Shown: positions 11,645-24,900 of the stretch, piece by piece
How the letters are laid out: each line of letters begins with the position of its first letter
Numbering within the stretch: position 1 is the first letter of the stretch
DNA from: Thamnidium elegans
Lineage: Eukaryota > Mucoromycota > Mucoromycetes > Mucorales > Mucoraceae
Length of the DNA stretch: 64,000 bases
Reading direction: 5' to 3'
Assembly: GCA_025201345.1 (NCBI GenBank)
Contig: JAIXMG010000027.1
Coordinates: 27,501 to 91,500 of the forward strand
Translations under genes and position numbers: made by a program
The notes under the pieces: generated by a model
What the model was told of the DNA's origin: nothing
The model's database searches: none
Seen by the model: only the letters and a program-made list of their open reading frames with translations

Positions 11645-14195
11645 TAATTTCTCCCATAACTGTTGAAATAAAAATAATGCAACAAAAATTTCCCGAGTAT
11701 TAAAAAATTACTGTTATCCGTATTTCAGCCAGATGCACTCAACTGTGTGAGCATTAAAATAGTAGGTTTTTAGATTTCTTATCATACACTGCATTAGCTG
11801 CACCTTGTTATTAATACATGTATTGTTCGTTTACCATAATATAATTTACATTGAACATAGAAATACTAAATATCATATAATATTTAAGGTTGTTTTTTGG
11901 TCCTCACATGTATGCTTAGATTTTTTTTATACATATTGCATATTTTTCGTTATCTTTGTGCTGATCCCAGTAGTAAAAAAAAATTATCAAGATATGTATA
12001 GTTACTTTAATATATCAGGTGCTAAAGATTATCAGGGGAAGTTTCTGCAGCAAAATTAGTACAGGTAACTTTATAATAGTCATTTGAATATATATGTTGC
12101 CATTAGTTGTTAAAAAATGTGGCAAAAAAAAAGTATCTTTATTTCCAATAAAGGCTGCAACTTAAACTAGACAAATTTCTTTTCTTTTTTTAGCTGATAT
12201 GTAAATATTCTATTTAATAGCATTAAACCTAATAAGTTGTATAATTTATTGAAGAGTCACTCTCTTTTTATTATTATTTAGCACCTTGTGGTAAACAATA
12301 GTATTATAAAAAGTGTCAAACTCATGTGAACGACAACAACAACGGCAAAAAAAAATTATATCTGACTTTTACCGCTATAGAAGCTATTTATTGGAGCAGG
12401 CCGTTTTACTTTTTACTTGTAAAAATAGATTATATACTATCAATATAAAAAACGTGTTTTTCAAATTCTAAGAAAAAGGGAAAGGAGAAGAGTAAAAGAG
12501 TGGGAATCAAATTTTAATAGCATGCCATGCATTCGTTATTCGCCTCACTATAACCAATGCACCCAAATTCGACTTTATTTTCGGGGATAGTACGATAATA
12601 AAAGTATGTGTACTCGTTTTATACTCTGTACTATATAATCGTAGAGTTTCGGTTAACAAGTTTTTATCGGCATATATGGTATTTCTTTTTCCGCATTATA
12701 ATGTATATAATACAGTTATATCTCTATGTCTTGGAGCTTTTGTTTATTTTACTTTATTTTATTTTATTTTGTATATACATGTCTGGTATGTAGTTTAGCA
12801 TCACTATAAGGAACTTTTTTCGGCCTCAATTTGTATAGAATGACGCTTTCTCTCTCTCTCAAGATCTTCCAGATGACGTAAAAGATATTCGGCTGGATAA
12901 GTTACTTTATTTTTCGGCGATCTTGTGGTAAGATATTTTCCTTTTCCATGTATTTAGAACGAATTGTTCATTTTATTAAGTTCGGAAAAACCATTCTAAA
13001 TGCAATAGATTTTCGTAGTTGAGTTACAATCGTGTCTGCACAAGTAAGTTCTAGACTAACTCTTGAAAGCAGTTGTTATTCTTAATAAAATTACATGTAA
13101 CAAGTGATATCTAAATAACAATAAAAGTTCTTCTTTTTTTTTTACCGAGGAGAGGTTTAGCGCATGTATTATCTTTGAAAGTTATGTCATTCATTTGTTT
13201 ATAGACCCAAACCTTACAATTCGTTAGAAAAATAAAATTGCCCTTCTACTAAATAAACTTCTATTGTGATTTTTCGCTGTATGAATACTATTTGGCATTT
13301 CTCCGTGAACTTAAAAAAAAAAAGGTAAAAATAGTTTATATCTATAGGTTGAATGCGTTAGATATTCCCACTACTTAGTCCTCTTTGTAATGCTTCTCTC
13401 AGCATAAACACTCTACTATAAACTAGTGCTATAATTATTCTTTGACAACAGAAGTGGTTCGATAAGATTTTGATCTACCAAAGTACGATAAAGATATGTT
13501 ATCTATTGATTCTAAGAATATATTTTATTTAATTTGTATGAAAAAATAGTTATCACTATCATTGGCGTTAATGTTTAAATGTATTGGTATAAATTTTGTA
13601 ACGTCATTCAGAAGAATGTTTTTTTTTTGTTACATAATTATATACGTATCGTTCGGTCTATTTAAGTAAAATAGTTCTATAAGTATCTCCATATCACTCT
13701 ATAGAAACTTCTTAGTAGTCAAACGACACTAACTAGTTTATTTCTAATTAAATAAAAGCTTAAGATCTTCGTAGTGTGAAGCGATAATTTAGCATATTGA
13801 GCTTGGTAACAAAAACCAACCTCTTTTTTGGTTTAAGTAAAAAATTACAAAAAGTGTAATTTGTATATTACTTTTTTATATATACATTTTATCCAGTATA
13901 AAAGAATCTAGTCCTCTTATATTGAAAGTAAGAAAAAAAAATGGTGGATTTATCCATTAATTTGCTTTATAAAAAATTATGCTAGGTCACGGAAGAAATC
14001 ACGGCCAATATTCTTTTACGAGCTATAGTATATGCACTGAGCACTTCAATGTAATCGAACTAATTGTTATAATACATACATAATCGCATTGATGTTTTTT
14101 TAATACACTCAATTCCTTTATTTCTATGTTTTATGTCAAAGTTATATATAGAAAATGAAAAAGATGTATTATTCCCGCTACGCGAGCGGCAACTT

Positions 14196-14229
<34 letters not shown>

Positions 14230-14427
14230 GGGAGAAATACATTTACGTCAATAAAGGGTATCCGAATTTGTATATAAATATGTATACTATTAAACCCTTG
14301 AATCTGGTTGCAATATATAATAAGCCTTTCTTTAATTCAAACTTTTTTTTTTTTTTTTTTTTTTTTTTGCTATCTAAAACAACGTATTAACTTATTACAT
14401 ATACACATTCTTTTTTTTTTCTAATTT
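11645..14427. other. 2.8 kb gene-free AT-rich stretch
   Basis: No gene is supported on either strand. Features seen: long A and T runs (14197-14226 A; 14344-14368 T) just before the downstream MFS gene, scattered short runs, and an open stretch at about 12850-12928 encoding roughly 25 codons that ends at a GTAAGA donor-like site. That stretch has no partner exon and may be chance or a relic. Confidence 0.45.
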
Positions 14428-16801
14428 ATGTCTCATTCTAATCGTACATCATTTATGACAGCAGAACAAGCATCTCCCAGAGTATCTTCTAGCAGTATTG
14501 TGGATCAAAATATACAATTTAATACGTTGAATATACACCGCGACTCAAACCAAATAAATAATTGTCAAAATAGACAAGATGAACTACCGCGATCGAAAAG
14601 TATCCTTAGAAAAAAATCTGTCATACAAAATCCGCAAGAAAATACGCCTATAGGAGATCACGAAGACCACCATCAGCTGGCATCTAGATCTTCGCTTTCA
14701 TCAGAAGGTGTGGAGTCGGGTCATACTGTTATAAATGAATTACCAGAAGGTAGTTACAACTCAAAAGAAAAGAGCAACATGTCGAATGCCGAATATCATC
14801 CGAGTCATGCTATTGCCAGCTATGAGCCAGCAGCATCCGAATTGAAGACATACCCCGTTGCATGGCTCTTACTTTTCTTTGTCGTTGTCTTGCGTGCGGC
14901 TGTTGCCATATTCGGTAACACATTTAGTCCTATTCCCTCTGTCACTGCTGAGTTTATGGGTGTTTCATTGTCTAGTATCAATTGGCTTTATAACGCCATG
15001 TCCATTTGCTATATCATAGCAAGTTTCTTTACAAGTTGGTTATACCAAGCTATTGGGGTCAAGTGGTCTGTAAGTAGCTATGCAAATCATGCGAACTAAA
15101 ATTGCTAGTACGTAGTCAGCTTTTAATAACATTATGTATTTTTATTTTAGCTTGTGTTATCTGGGTGTATCCTTTCCGCTGGATGTTGGATCAGATGGGT
15201 TGCTGTTAAAATCAATCCGCCTTCTTTCCCTATTCTTATGACTGGTCAAATAGTCTCTTCTTTTAGTTCTCCACTCAGTTTAAATATTACAACCATGGTA
15301 AGTGTAACGAGAAAAAAAAAAGAGGGGGAGGGGGGAGAGAGAGATAATTCAATATATATATTTAGCGTGAGGGCACTAAATTAAAAAGAAAATCTTTAAA
15401 TTTATTTATTGTTTAGTTTGCTACATTATGGTTTACAGAGAACCGAAGAGCAACAGCTGGCATGTTCGTCGGTACATATCTACTTATCGCATTTACTCAC
15501 TCCACAATGTACTAAAATATATATAACGTTGCCTCGCTTCTTTATTTTATTATTACTAGTGTCAAATTATGGTGCAATCATTGCCATGTTTCTCATGCCA
15601 CAAATTGCAACAGGAGCAGATAAAATTGAATTAACTGTAAGAATACTAACTAAATTAGTATATATAAATCTAATCTTCTTATTTAGGTTATTGTGGTTGC
15701 ATGTATTGCCTCTGCTGCTACAATCCCGCTTATATTTTTCCCTGCAAAGCCTCCTACACCTACTTCATACGAGGTAAAAACTGAAGTCGATGCTAGCCAA
15801 CCCGTAGAGCCAAAGATGACATTAATGCGGGGCACTTTTATCTTACTAAAGAACCCTCACTTTTTAACACTTTGCGTCGTGCATGGAATTAATATCGGTT
15901 TGTCTATCGCTTGGGGTGGTCTCATGAATCAAGCAATTACTCCTTATGGGTATACAGACAATCAGGCTGGTAATATTGCTGCTATTGGTGTTGTGGGAGG
16001 AACTCTTGGCTGTCGTATGTAGAATATGGTTTCCTTATTTATATAAGTGAGATAGTCGAACTAATCATATTTTTTTTTAATTAAACATAGTTATATCAGG
16101 ACCTGTAATTGATAAAACAAAGCAACACGTAGTCTTGTTAAAAATTATGACACCATTGATGTTCAGCACATATGTCGCTTTTATATTTATTGGTATGTAC
16201 TAAGTAGATTAAATTATTACATCATGATGCATAAACTTAAATACTATTTTATTTTATAGTCAAAGCAAATTCTTTCGCTGCTATTCTTTATACCAATGCT
16301 TTGAGTCAGTTTTTCTTAAGTTTTATGGTACCTGTGTGCGTTGAACTAGGTGTGGAAAGTAAGTAATTTATACATATATATTTAATTTAAATTAATCAAT
16401 TATATTTGAATACAGTTTCGTATCCTGTACCTGAGTCATTATCTACATCTATATTATGGCAGTTAGCACAAGCAATCGGTTTTGCACTTGTAATCATTAT
16501 GGATTTATTCCGAGATACGAATGGTGTTCCAAAAAATAACATGTACAAAGCTCTTATATTCCAAGCTGCTGCTGCTGGCGTCTGTGTGCTGTTTTCGATA
16601 GTATTCAACGGGCCTATGTCTAGAACGATAGCCTTAAAGGAACAAGAAGAACTTAGAAAGACAGAATTATTAGGTTTAAACAGCAATCCTAATGCTCTGA
16701 GTGCTAATTCACATCACTTTTTTGATTCCAGCGATACCCTTCAAACATTAGGAGGGAACCTAGAAGTCAACAAGTCACTCAAGAGTAACAATGTTGTTTA
16801 A
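14428..16801 (+). CDS. MFS transporter, FLVCR/SLC49-like
   Basis: Predicted plasma- or organelle-membrane facilitator. FLVCR-type members in animals move heme, choline or related small molecules; the substrate here is unknown. Predicted exons: 14428-15069, 15151-15297, 15417-15471, 15560-15636, 15687-16014, 16091-16192, 16260-16358, 16416-16801 (611 aa). The first ~145 residues are hydrophilic, Ser/Gln/Asn-rich and cytosolic. Membrane segments begin at YPVAWLLLFFVVVLRAAVA, with the MFS signature FGNTFSPIPSV and SSINWLYNAMS typical of the FLVCR group. FTENRRATAGM marks the loop after TM4, and SYPVPES is also characteristic of the group. A hydrophilic tail follows. Residues outside the core are poorly conserved, so function stays at family level. 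Confidence 0.85.
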
Positions 16802-17210
16802 AAAAAAAATATGTATCTTTAAAAGGATACGATAATTATAATACAACTCATTTTGAGAATGAAGTTTCAATTGTTACAACAATAGAATATATATTATTAC
16901 AATTTTTTTTTCTGTTCTTATTCAAACGTGTGTGTGTAAATATATAGTGTAAATACTATTTTTATTTTTTAATGTACATTCTATATCCATTTTTACATTT
17001 GGTATAAAATAAAAAAGTTGTTTTTGCACAGTAAAGCATCTTTGACAGGCTGATACACTGATTACATAATCCACCTACACTGAGCAGAAGTTCAATCTCC
17101 AGGTACATCCATGAGTTTCCTAGGGGTGGACCGGACTTACCGGACTGTTGCGGACGGGATCACCGAATTCAGAGACATTCAACTTATATATTTTTTTTAG
17201 ATTGACATTC
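16802..17210. other. Intergenic region before tRNA-Leu
   Basis: Contains the likely 3' UTR of the MFS gene (AATAAA-like sequence near 17007) and a more GC-balanced segment at about 17040-17165 with no recognisable gene. Confidence 0.35.
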
Positions 17211-17595
17211 CACTAAGGAAAGATGGCCGAGTTGGTCTAAGGCGTCACGTTAAGGTCGTGATCTCTTCGGAGGCGTGGGTTCAAATCCCACTCTTTTCAC
17301 TTTTGTTTTCTCTCGGAAACAGAAAAGTGTGTGTAGTCATTAGTGTAACAGTTGTTAGAATTTGTTATGGTAGAGAAATAAAAGGTAATAGTAAGTTTAA
17401 GTGAGCACCAGTTCCTGTTTTATAAGTAGAATGACTTAGGTAAATAAAGAAAATAAAGGGTTTTGGAAAAAAAGTACAATGGAAAGTAAGATCCAAGGGA
17501 ATTCAGGAACAAAATAAAATATAAAGTAAAGATAAATTAAAAGAGCTTGATTTTAAAGGTCTTTTATAAGTTAAGAGAAGTATAAGATAAAGTTG
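17211..17595 (+). repeat. Inverted-duplicate tRNA-Leu locus, copy 1
   Basis: The tRNA plus about 290 bp of 3' flank match, in inverted orientation, 25172-25463. Shared blocks include CACTTTTGTTTTCTCTCGGAA, GTGTGTGTAGTCATT, AGAAATAAAAGGTAATAGTA, TGAGCACCAGTTCCTGTTT, GGGAATTCA and TTATAAGTTAAGAGAAG. Copy 1 carries an extra ~70 bp after the CCTGTTT block. Homology starts just 5' of the tRNA at CACTAAGG. Confidence 0.85.
17217..17299 (+). tRNA. tRNA-Leu(AAG), copy 1
   Basis: An 83-nt type II tRNA. The acceptor GGAAAGA pairs with TCTTTTC (one G-U), discriminator A. The D arm begins GCCGAG, and the anticodon stem TCACG/CGTGA encloses the loop TTAAGGT with anticodon AAG (reads CUU/CUC). A long variable arm (TCTCTTCGGAGG) and T stem-loop GTGGG-TTCAAAT-CCCAC follow. 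A-box (TGGCCGAGTTGG) and B-box (GGTTCAAATCC) promoters are intact. TTTT at 17301-17304 is a Pol III terminator. There is no intron. The sequence is identical to the inverted copy at 25375-25457. Confidence 0.96.
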
Positions 17596-18671
17596 TTTAC
17601 AAAATGTGAATTGAATTTTATTAGAGTATGAAGTTTTGATGGTTATTTATATTATTTTAGATTATTACAAAAAAGGTATTATTTTAAGTTAAAGTTTTTA
17701 AGAAAGACAATCCTTGTTAAGGAGGATTCTCTTCAACGAACATCCTTCTTGAATTTGTGACACCACAAAAATTGTAAGTCACGATATAACAACACTGTTA
17801 ATCAATAGATAGTGTGGTAAAGTGTAAAAATAGTAAGATCCAAGCAAATTTAAGTACAAGATTAAAAAAAAGTATATTATTTTAGGTTTTCTTATTTATG
17901 TTTTTAAAGTTATAACAACTATGAAGGTATAATTTTTTGTACTACGACAACAAAGACGATCCTTGTTAACAATTATTTTATCAGAAAGAGGTAGCTTGTG
18001 TAACACTAGGAATGCCATGATTTTATATCGATTTAGGCGATTTCCAAGTTTTGAGTGATTAATACAGAAACCAAGCTCGGGCGACCATTAAAAACTAAGT
18101 TCCCGGTTACTTTTATCGGCAAGTTCTGTACACTAACTTGGGTGTAGCAACTGTAGCAATCGTACAATGATTACTTCATACAGTAACAATAACAAAGCAA
18201 TGCAAGGGATAACATACTAACATAGTACTTTTCCATGCACTTGTTGTTTATATAAAAAGGGATCTTGCATGAGATAAAGTTGGGACACCGTGTATAAAAG
18301 GGTATGCAAGCAAGGCCACACTTTCAGAACGTGTCTCTATCATGATTTTTTCTTGAATAACCACGTTAAATTCTTCAACATGAGTTTCCCTCTGGACTGG
18401 GTGGTAAAAAAAAACATTCAACATCATAATTTGGGACTCAAGCTTTATTCACCTTAGTTTGTATTATTACGTCTTTTAACTAACTTTTTTAAGTAGGAGT
18501 GGTCGCCATGTTCTATAGAAAAAACAAAGAGGCAGCAAAAAAAAAAAAATGTGACTATAAAAATATGTATGCTTTTTAAACCCCAGCATCTTTTTTTTTA
18601 TAAAAACAAACATCTTTTTTTTTTTTTTGTAAAACAAACATCTTTTGTAAGAAAGAAAAAAAACCGTAAAA
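17596..18671. other. Intergenic region upstream of kynureninase
   Basis: No intact gene. AGTAAGATCCAAG recurs (about 17486 and 17838) and A-AATCCTTGTTAA-like sequence recurs (about 17708 and 17952), suggesting a diverged internal direct repeat. Two TATA-like boxes lie at 18249-18260 and 18293-18302; see findings. Confidence 0.35.
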
Positions 18672-19144
18672 ATGTCCAACTTGTCGGAAATATTAGAAAA
18701 ATCAGAGTTTCCTCTTTCATCAATTAAGCTTGCCGAGAATTTAGATAATCAAGATAAATTATCCAAGTTTCGTCAAGAATTTGTTATTCCTTTGCGTCGT
18801 TATGTGTCTGGTGAAAACGCAGTTACAGGTTAGAAAATTTGATCTTTTTTACTGTCTTAAATAATAACAAAAATTGCGTGTAGAAAAAGACGTTGATTTA
18901 GATGGTGAGTGCACGTATTTGTGTGGAAACTCTTTAGGTTTAATGCCTAAACGTTCCCGTGAACTGATTAATGAAGAGTTAACTACTTGGGGTCAAAAGT
19001 AAGCGGTAGATTTATATATATATGTATATATATATGTTTACTAAAGTATAAATAAGAGGTGTAGAAGGTCATTGGAACCATACATATAATAGACCATGGG
19101 CAACTATTGATGAGTTGGTCAAAGCACCACTTGCAAATTTAGTT

Positions 19145-19189
<45 letters not shown>

Positions 19190-20300
19190 ATATATAACAA
19201 ACTAATACTCTCAAATGATAGGAGCTAAACCTGTAGAAGTTACAGCTATGAATACATTGACTTCTAATCTTCATTCTATGCTTGTTACGTTCTTTAGACC
19301 TACTGAAACTAGATTCAAGATTTTGATTGAAAAGAAAGCGTTTCCTTCTGATCATGTAAATAACAGTAATATTAGCTTGAGTAAATAATGTTACAAGATT
19401 TCTCACGGTTTAATATATTATTAGTATTGTGTTTCTTCTCACCTTGAATCACGAGGTATCGATCCTAAAATCGGTCTTTTAACCATTGCACCTAGAAAAG
19501 GCGAACATACTTTGCGTACAGAAGATATTATTGAACTCATTAAGAATGATAAAGAAATTGCAGTAGTTATGCTTTCGGGAGTTCAATACTATACTGGTCA
19601 ATTATTTGAAATTGAAAAGATTACCAAGGCTGGTCATGAAGCTGGTTGCATTGTAGGATGGGATCTTGCACACGCAGTTGGTAACGTACCACTTCAACTA
19701 CATGATTGGCAAGTAGATTTTGCTTGTTGGTGTTCTTACAAGTATCTTAACTCTGGTGCTGGTGGTATTGCTGGGTTGTTTATTCATGAAAAATACAAGA
19801 ACGATCAAAGTCGACCTAGATTAGCTGGTTGGTGGGGTAACGATAAAGAAAACAGGTTTGAAATGCAACCCCAATTTAGACCTAGTGAAGGTGCTTCAGG
19901 CTATCAATTGAGTAACCCAAGTATCTTTACTACTGTTTCTCTTCTGGGTTCTCTTCAAGTATTTGAAGAAGCTGGTATTAATAATTTACGTCAAAAGTCT
20001 ATCTTACTTACCGCTTATCTTGAAACATTACTTAAAAGTGAATTAAAACAAGAGTTTGAGAATGATATGATTCGTATTTTGACACCCAGTGACCCTCAAC
20101 AACGCGGATGTCAGCTGTCGTTGGAATTCTCAGAGAAGATGATGCAAGTATTTAGTCAACTTCAAGCTCGTGGTGTAATCGTAGATGAACGTAAACCTAC
20201 TGTAATTCGTGTTAGTCCCACTCCTCTTTATAATACTTTTAAAGACATTCATAATTTTGTTATGCAATTAAAACAAGTCATGAAAATTGTTTATAAATAA
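18672..20300 (+). CDS. BNA5: Kynureninase
   Basis: PLP enzyme that hydrolyses kynurenine/3-hydroxykynurenine to anthranilate/3-hydroxyanthranilate plus alanine, in tryptophan breakdown and de novo NAD synthesis. Predicted exons: 18672-18828, 18884-18998, 19057-19145, 19222-19355, 19425-20300 (456 aa, the usual length). The family motifs [29 protein letters not shown] and [14 protein letters not shown] are present. The PLP-binding lysine is K271 in [12 protein letters not shown]. The active-site GWWGN and C-terminal [11 protein letters not shown] are also present. Intron 3 begins GTAAAA and holds a 39-base A run (19148-19186). The two exon 3 acceptors were separated by frame: only AATAAG|AGG keeps QKGVEGH. 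Confidence 0.95.
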
Positions 20301-20582
20301 AGTTTTATTATTATTACTATACAAAAAAAAAAAGTGTGTTCTAGAGGGAAATTATTAAGTAGATAATATATACGTAGGTATATATATATATATATATATA
20401 AGAAAAAGAAAAAGGATAAGATATAATAAGGAGTGTTGTATTTTTTTTTAAAAAAAAGGGGGGGGGGAGGGGAGGGGGAAAGGGGCCTATGTTTTTTTGT
20501 ATTTTTGTATTTTTTTTTGGTTTGTGTGTTATGTATCATAATAATAATAGTAGTAGTAATTGTAGTAATTGTAATGATAAGT

Positions 20583-21191
20583 TTATCTTTTACGCTTCTT
20601 CATGTCTTTATTCTCCGATTGATATTTACATGAAGGGGGATAACCATAATTTTGAAATCCTAAGGGAGGAAGATCTCTATGTTCCAGTTTTTGTTCTGGA
20701 GGATAAGAAGATGATAAGGATCTAATAGAAGGAAGACGATTTTGCAACGAAGGAGAAGTAGTGGTATCTGATTGTTGTTGTGGCGTAGTTAATAAAGGTG
20801 GTACTGATGGTGGTGGAGGTGGAGGTGGAGGTAGTGGTGGAGAAGATACAGAAGAAGAAGAAGATTTTGAATCTCTATTTAAAAAGTTATTTACAACAGG
20901 ATCCATTTCAACCGCAAGTACATTTTGTGATTTTATTATGGTTCGTAACATATCTTCAATCGTCTTTAAACGTTCTTCTATGGCCTCCAGGGCTGCTTTA
21001 CTAGGTGCGTTTCGTTTATCATCATTTGAAGAAGAAGAAGAAGGATATACACACGGTACTCCCGACTTTTCACAGTTTCGGCAAGGTTGTTCTCCATTAC
21101 ATTTCGTTTTCTTTCGTCTACATTCTCCACATGCACTAACTATCTTTGCTCGTTTTCTACGTGGTTCCGTTGTTTGTTCGTCAAGTGCCAT
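20583..21191 (-). CDS. Short Zn2Cys6 transcription factor
   Basis: Fungal binuclear zinc-cluster DNA-binding protein, predicted nuclear. Single exon, 202 aa. A basic stretch (RRKRAK) precedes the cluster, with cysteines at 21, 24, 31, 37, 40 and 47 in the C-x2-C-x6-C-x5-C-x2-C-x6-C pattern. The linker runs into a heptad-like segment (AALEAIEERLKTIEDMLRTII) that would dimerise. The rest is Ser/Pro-rich with a polyproline run near residues 122-133, and the end is basic (KKRKR). There is no fungal middle-homology region, so it is much shorter than Gal4-class regulators. Convergent with kynureninase (282 bp between stops) and divergent from muskelin; a regulatory link to kynureninase would be speculation. 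Confidence 0.88.
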   Translation of the reverse strand: MALDEQTTEPRRKRAKIVSACGECRRKKTKCNGEQPCRNCEKSGVPCVYPSSSSSNDDKRNAPSKAALEAIEERLKTIEDMLRTIIKSQNVLAVEMDPVVNNFLNRDSKSSSSSVSSPPLPPPPPPPPSVPPLLTTPQQQSDTTTSPSLQNRLPSIRSLSSSYPPEQKLEHRDLPPLGFQNYGYPPSCKYQSENKDMKKRKR

Positions 21192-21910
21192 TTTTTATGT
21201 GTATAAAAAAATGACTGTATATATAGCTTTTTATTATGATTATTATTAAACCTGTTATAATAAGAAAACAAAAAAATTGACAACAAAAATAACAACAACG
21301 ACAACAACAACAACAACCAACAATAACTACAACAACAACAATAAAAAGAAAAAAAAAAAATAGAAGAGAAAAAGAATTATGGATAAAGAAAAAAAAAGAG
21401 GAACAAATAAGGCACAAGAAACTTGGCGTGATTGGACAATCTCCGCCTGAACCGAAAAAAGCGGGCCCACGTTTTCTCATACCAGAAGGGCTGAGCTTCA
21501 CCCCCTGTGATTTTTTAGTAGCTGGGTGATTTGGGAACACAAGCCACTTCTATGATAAAAGACAGCATCGTGATTTAACATATATCCAATCATGGTTGAT
21601 CCTCATTTTACATATCTAAATAACACCTTAATTTGTACGTCATTTGAGCCTAAAAGAAAGGACTCTCCCGAAACTTGACCACATTTATTTTTTTTTGATA
21701 AGGGTCTAAAAGAATTCATTTCTGTGGTATAATCATTTACTAAGTTCAACCATTGATTATATCTTGATATACATTTATATGAAAAAATATACATTTTGAC
21801 GTATTTAAAACATTTATTTTTTTGCATGAAAGAAATAAAAAAAAGCTTTCTCCCTTTTTTTTTCTTTTCTTTCTGTCACATGATTCATTTCATTCTCTCT
21901 TCTCTTCAGT
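21192..21910. promoter_or_regulatory. Shared divergent promoter region (Zn2Cys6 factor / muskelin)
   Basis: This 719-bp stretch separates the start codons of two divergent genes, so it must hold both promoters. CAA/ACAACA repeats lie at about 21281-21340 and a CT-rich tract at 21846-21908 directly precedes the muskelin ATG. No specific operator can be named. Confidence 0.4.
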
Positions 21911-24900
21911 ATGACTTTACGACAGCCAAACAATACAGATAAAAAATCTTTATTTTTTAACACTAATAAACCAAAGTCAACCCTGAATACCATGAAGGAA
22001 CAAACGTTACCTTTTCTTATAACCCATGCTCCCCATGAAGCTTTAACCTATGCAATCTATGACCAATCTTCTCAATCAGGTTCTTACCATCCTCGTAATA
22101 TATGCGTCAATGAACCTACTGAGCAATCCTCTCGTTGGTCTTCTGGTTCTCACGACCAATCACAATTTATTACAATCAAACTTGATAAACCTGCAGTAGC
22201 ATGTAAAAACAACAATATTCTATCCCAACAATTTTTAAATAACTCTTCTATCTTTTTTTTTAGGTGAGATATTGTTTGGAAAATTTCATCGCAGTAAAGT
22301 ATTATTATCACATTATCTCTTTTTCTTTCTTTTTTCTTTTTTTAAAAAATCGCATTTTTTAAGGTCACGTTTGTAATTTGAAAGAGTTTAAAGTGTTTGG
22401 TGGATTGGATCCTCTTAACATGAAAGAATTGTTGCATAAGGGTACGTCATTATTAATACTAAAAAGAGAGCAATCTTTAATACGTATAAAATAGGTTTAA
22501 CTGATGATAACAAGGTCGAATCGTTTCCGCTTGTTTATATGTCTAATGATTTGGTAAGAATGTATAATAATATGAAAAAAAAAAAGCGTATTAATATACA
22601 TACATAGATATTCCCTATACAATACATTAAAATTGTACCATTAGCCACATTTGGCGCTAAGTTTAATTATAGTATATGGTATGTTGAAATCAGAGGTATT
22701 AAAGATGAGGAACTTATGTCAAAAGTATACGATGCTTATACAGCTGTAAGTATTTTTTTGTTACTGTTCTGTTGGGATAGTAAAATTCTAATATATACTT
22801 ATTTAGTATAAGGAAATGGAAACAATTCGATTATGTTTGAAACACTTTAGACAGAAAAATATGATGGATGTGTATCAAACTTTAAAAAATAAGACGGGTA
22901 TAGAAATTGAACACCCTTCTATTGCTAAACTACATCAATCCTTAGTGATAGAAGGTAATTTTGAACAGGCAGAAAGGATTATTGCTGATGCTGATTCGGA
23001 TAATGTATTCAACTCCTTTGCTGAAAATGCAATGTATACTCCCAGTTGGCAAAAAATAGACGCTTCAAATGATGGTAAATTGTGCTTTATATATATATAT
23101 ATATATTATATATATAAACTAAATAGAAAAATTATAAAGATGGTGATTCTCCCTGTGCTAGAGGAGGTCATCAGTTATGTATAGATACTGATAGAGAAAA
23201 GATTTATTTACTTGGTGGTTGGGATGGTAAAGTAGAGTTATCGGATTTCTGGTGTTACCACATCAAAGAAAATCGTTGGAAACTTTTAAGTTCCGATACT
23301 TCAATGTAAGTGCAGACCTCCCCCTTCATTGAATTGCAAGTTTATTTATTTTTCGTATATTAGACAAGGTGGACCTTCTGCTAGATCATGTCACACCATG
23401 TGTTTCGATCCTATCCGTAAATCTATTTATGTTCTTGGTAGATATATTGAACTTCGACCTACCACTACTCCTGATCCAGCCGCATACGAGTCTGAATTTT
23501 ATCAATACTATACAGAGTTGGATAGATGGGTTCAAATTAGTGAGAGCACAAAGGTAATGTATATATATATATATATATATATCAAAAAGTCCATAAGCAA
23601 AAATTAATTTGCTATAGATTGATGGTGGTCCTCCTTTATTATTTCATCATGAAATGTGTGTAGACCCTATTGGAAGAATGCTTTATGTTTTCGGTGGTCG
23701 TGTTCTTGCATTAGAGTCTGCTCCTTCATCTTACAGTGGATTTTATTCATTTGATATAGATAAAAATGTTTGGAAAACCCTTCGGTAAAAAAATAAAAAA
23801 CAAAATAAAAAAAAAATGATTAAAGCTGATTAATATTAATTTATAACAGGTACGATGTTAGTCATATTCCAGTACCTTCTGCTTCACTTCGAGATCAAAT
23901 ATCTTCTTTAGACCCTGTCGTCTCTCGTGCACGTACTCCTAGTGGAACTTATATACCTACCTCCCAAACCATCAAATCACGATCTGGACATTCCATGTTA
24001 CTGGACTCCAAGAACCGAAAGATTTACATCTTTGGTGGACAACGTGCTAAAGAATGTTTAAAGGACTTGTACTGTTACTCTATTGAGCAAGACAAAATGA
24101 CCTCAATCACACAAGATTTCTCAAAGAACATCGGACCTGAATCGGGGTATACGCAACGAGCTGCCATCGATGTTGAAAGACAAGAGTTACATATCTCGTT
24201 AGGTTTTCTTCAAAGCAAACCAACCAACATCGTACGCAACTGTTTTTGGGTATACAATATTAAAAATAATACTTGGGAAGAAGTGTTCTCAAACGATGAC
24301 CATGATACCGTTTATTGGAACGGCATGAAGCTTAATGAACCCTATCCAAGATATACGCATCAAATGGTTTATAATCCAAATACAAATGCTCATTTTATAT
24401 TTGGCGGACATCCTGGTGATGTTACTGATTTGTATAGACGACTTGATGATTTTTGGGAACTTCGGTTAACAAAGTGAGTTTTTTTTTCTTTTTATTATTA
24501 TAAGAACTAACACAAATTTTTTTTTAGGCCTAACTCTGGTCAAATTATGCGTCGATGCTTGTACCTTATACGTACTCGTAAATTACACGAGTTATGTAAA
24601 CAAGCAGAACAAATGTCGGGTACGTCCAATCAAGTGAGTTCAGATACATTATACGCATTACAATATTTAAGGAAATATGTTACTCCACTTGTAAACGAGG
24701 ATAGCAAAGAGGAACTGAACCATTTTAAAAAATTGTGTGCACATTTATGTCTATCAGAAGATAATAATGTACTTAAAAAGGATTTTTATAAAACTACACA
24801 AGGTTTGTTGTATACACACATATATATTTAAGAAAAAATGTATACTAATGTTGTTGTTTTTAGAGCTTTATTTTTCAGAACGAACTACAGTGTTTCAATC

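Noticed and set aside
12850..12928. A 25-codon open stretch (QDLPDDVKDIRLDKLLYFSAILW) ending at a GTAAGA site
   Set aside because: No start, no acceptor-linked partner exon and no family match; treated as chance or a relic.
20761..21249. Plus-strand Gly/Glu-rich frame opposite the Zn2Cys6 gene
   Set aside because: Antisense shadow; the minus strand holds the complete zinc cluster.
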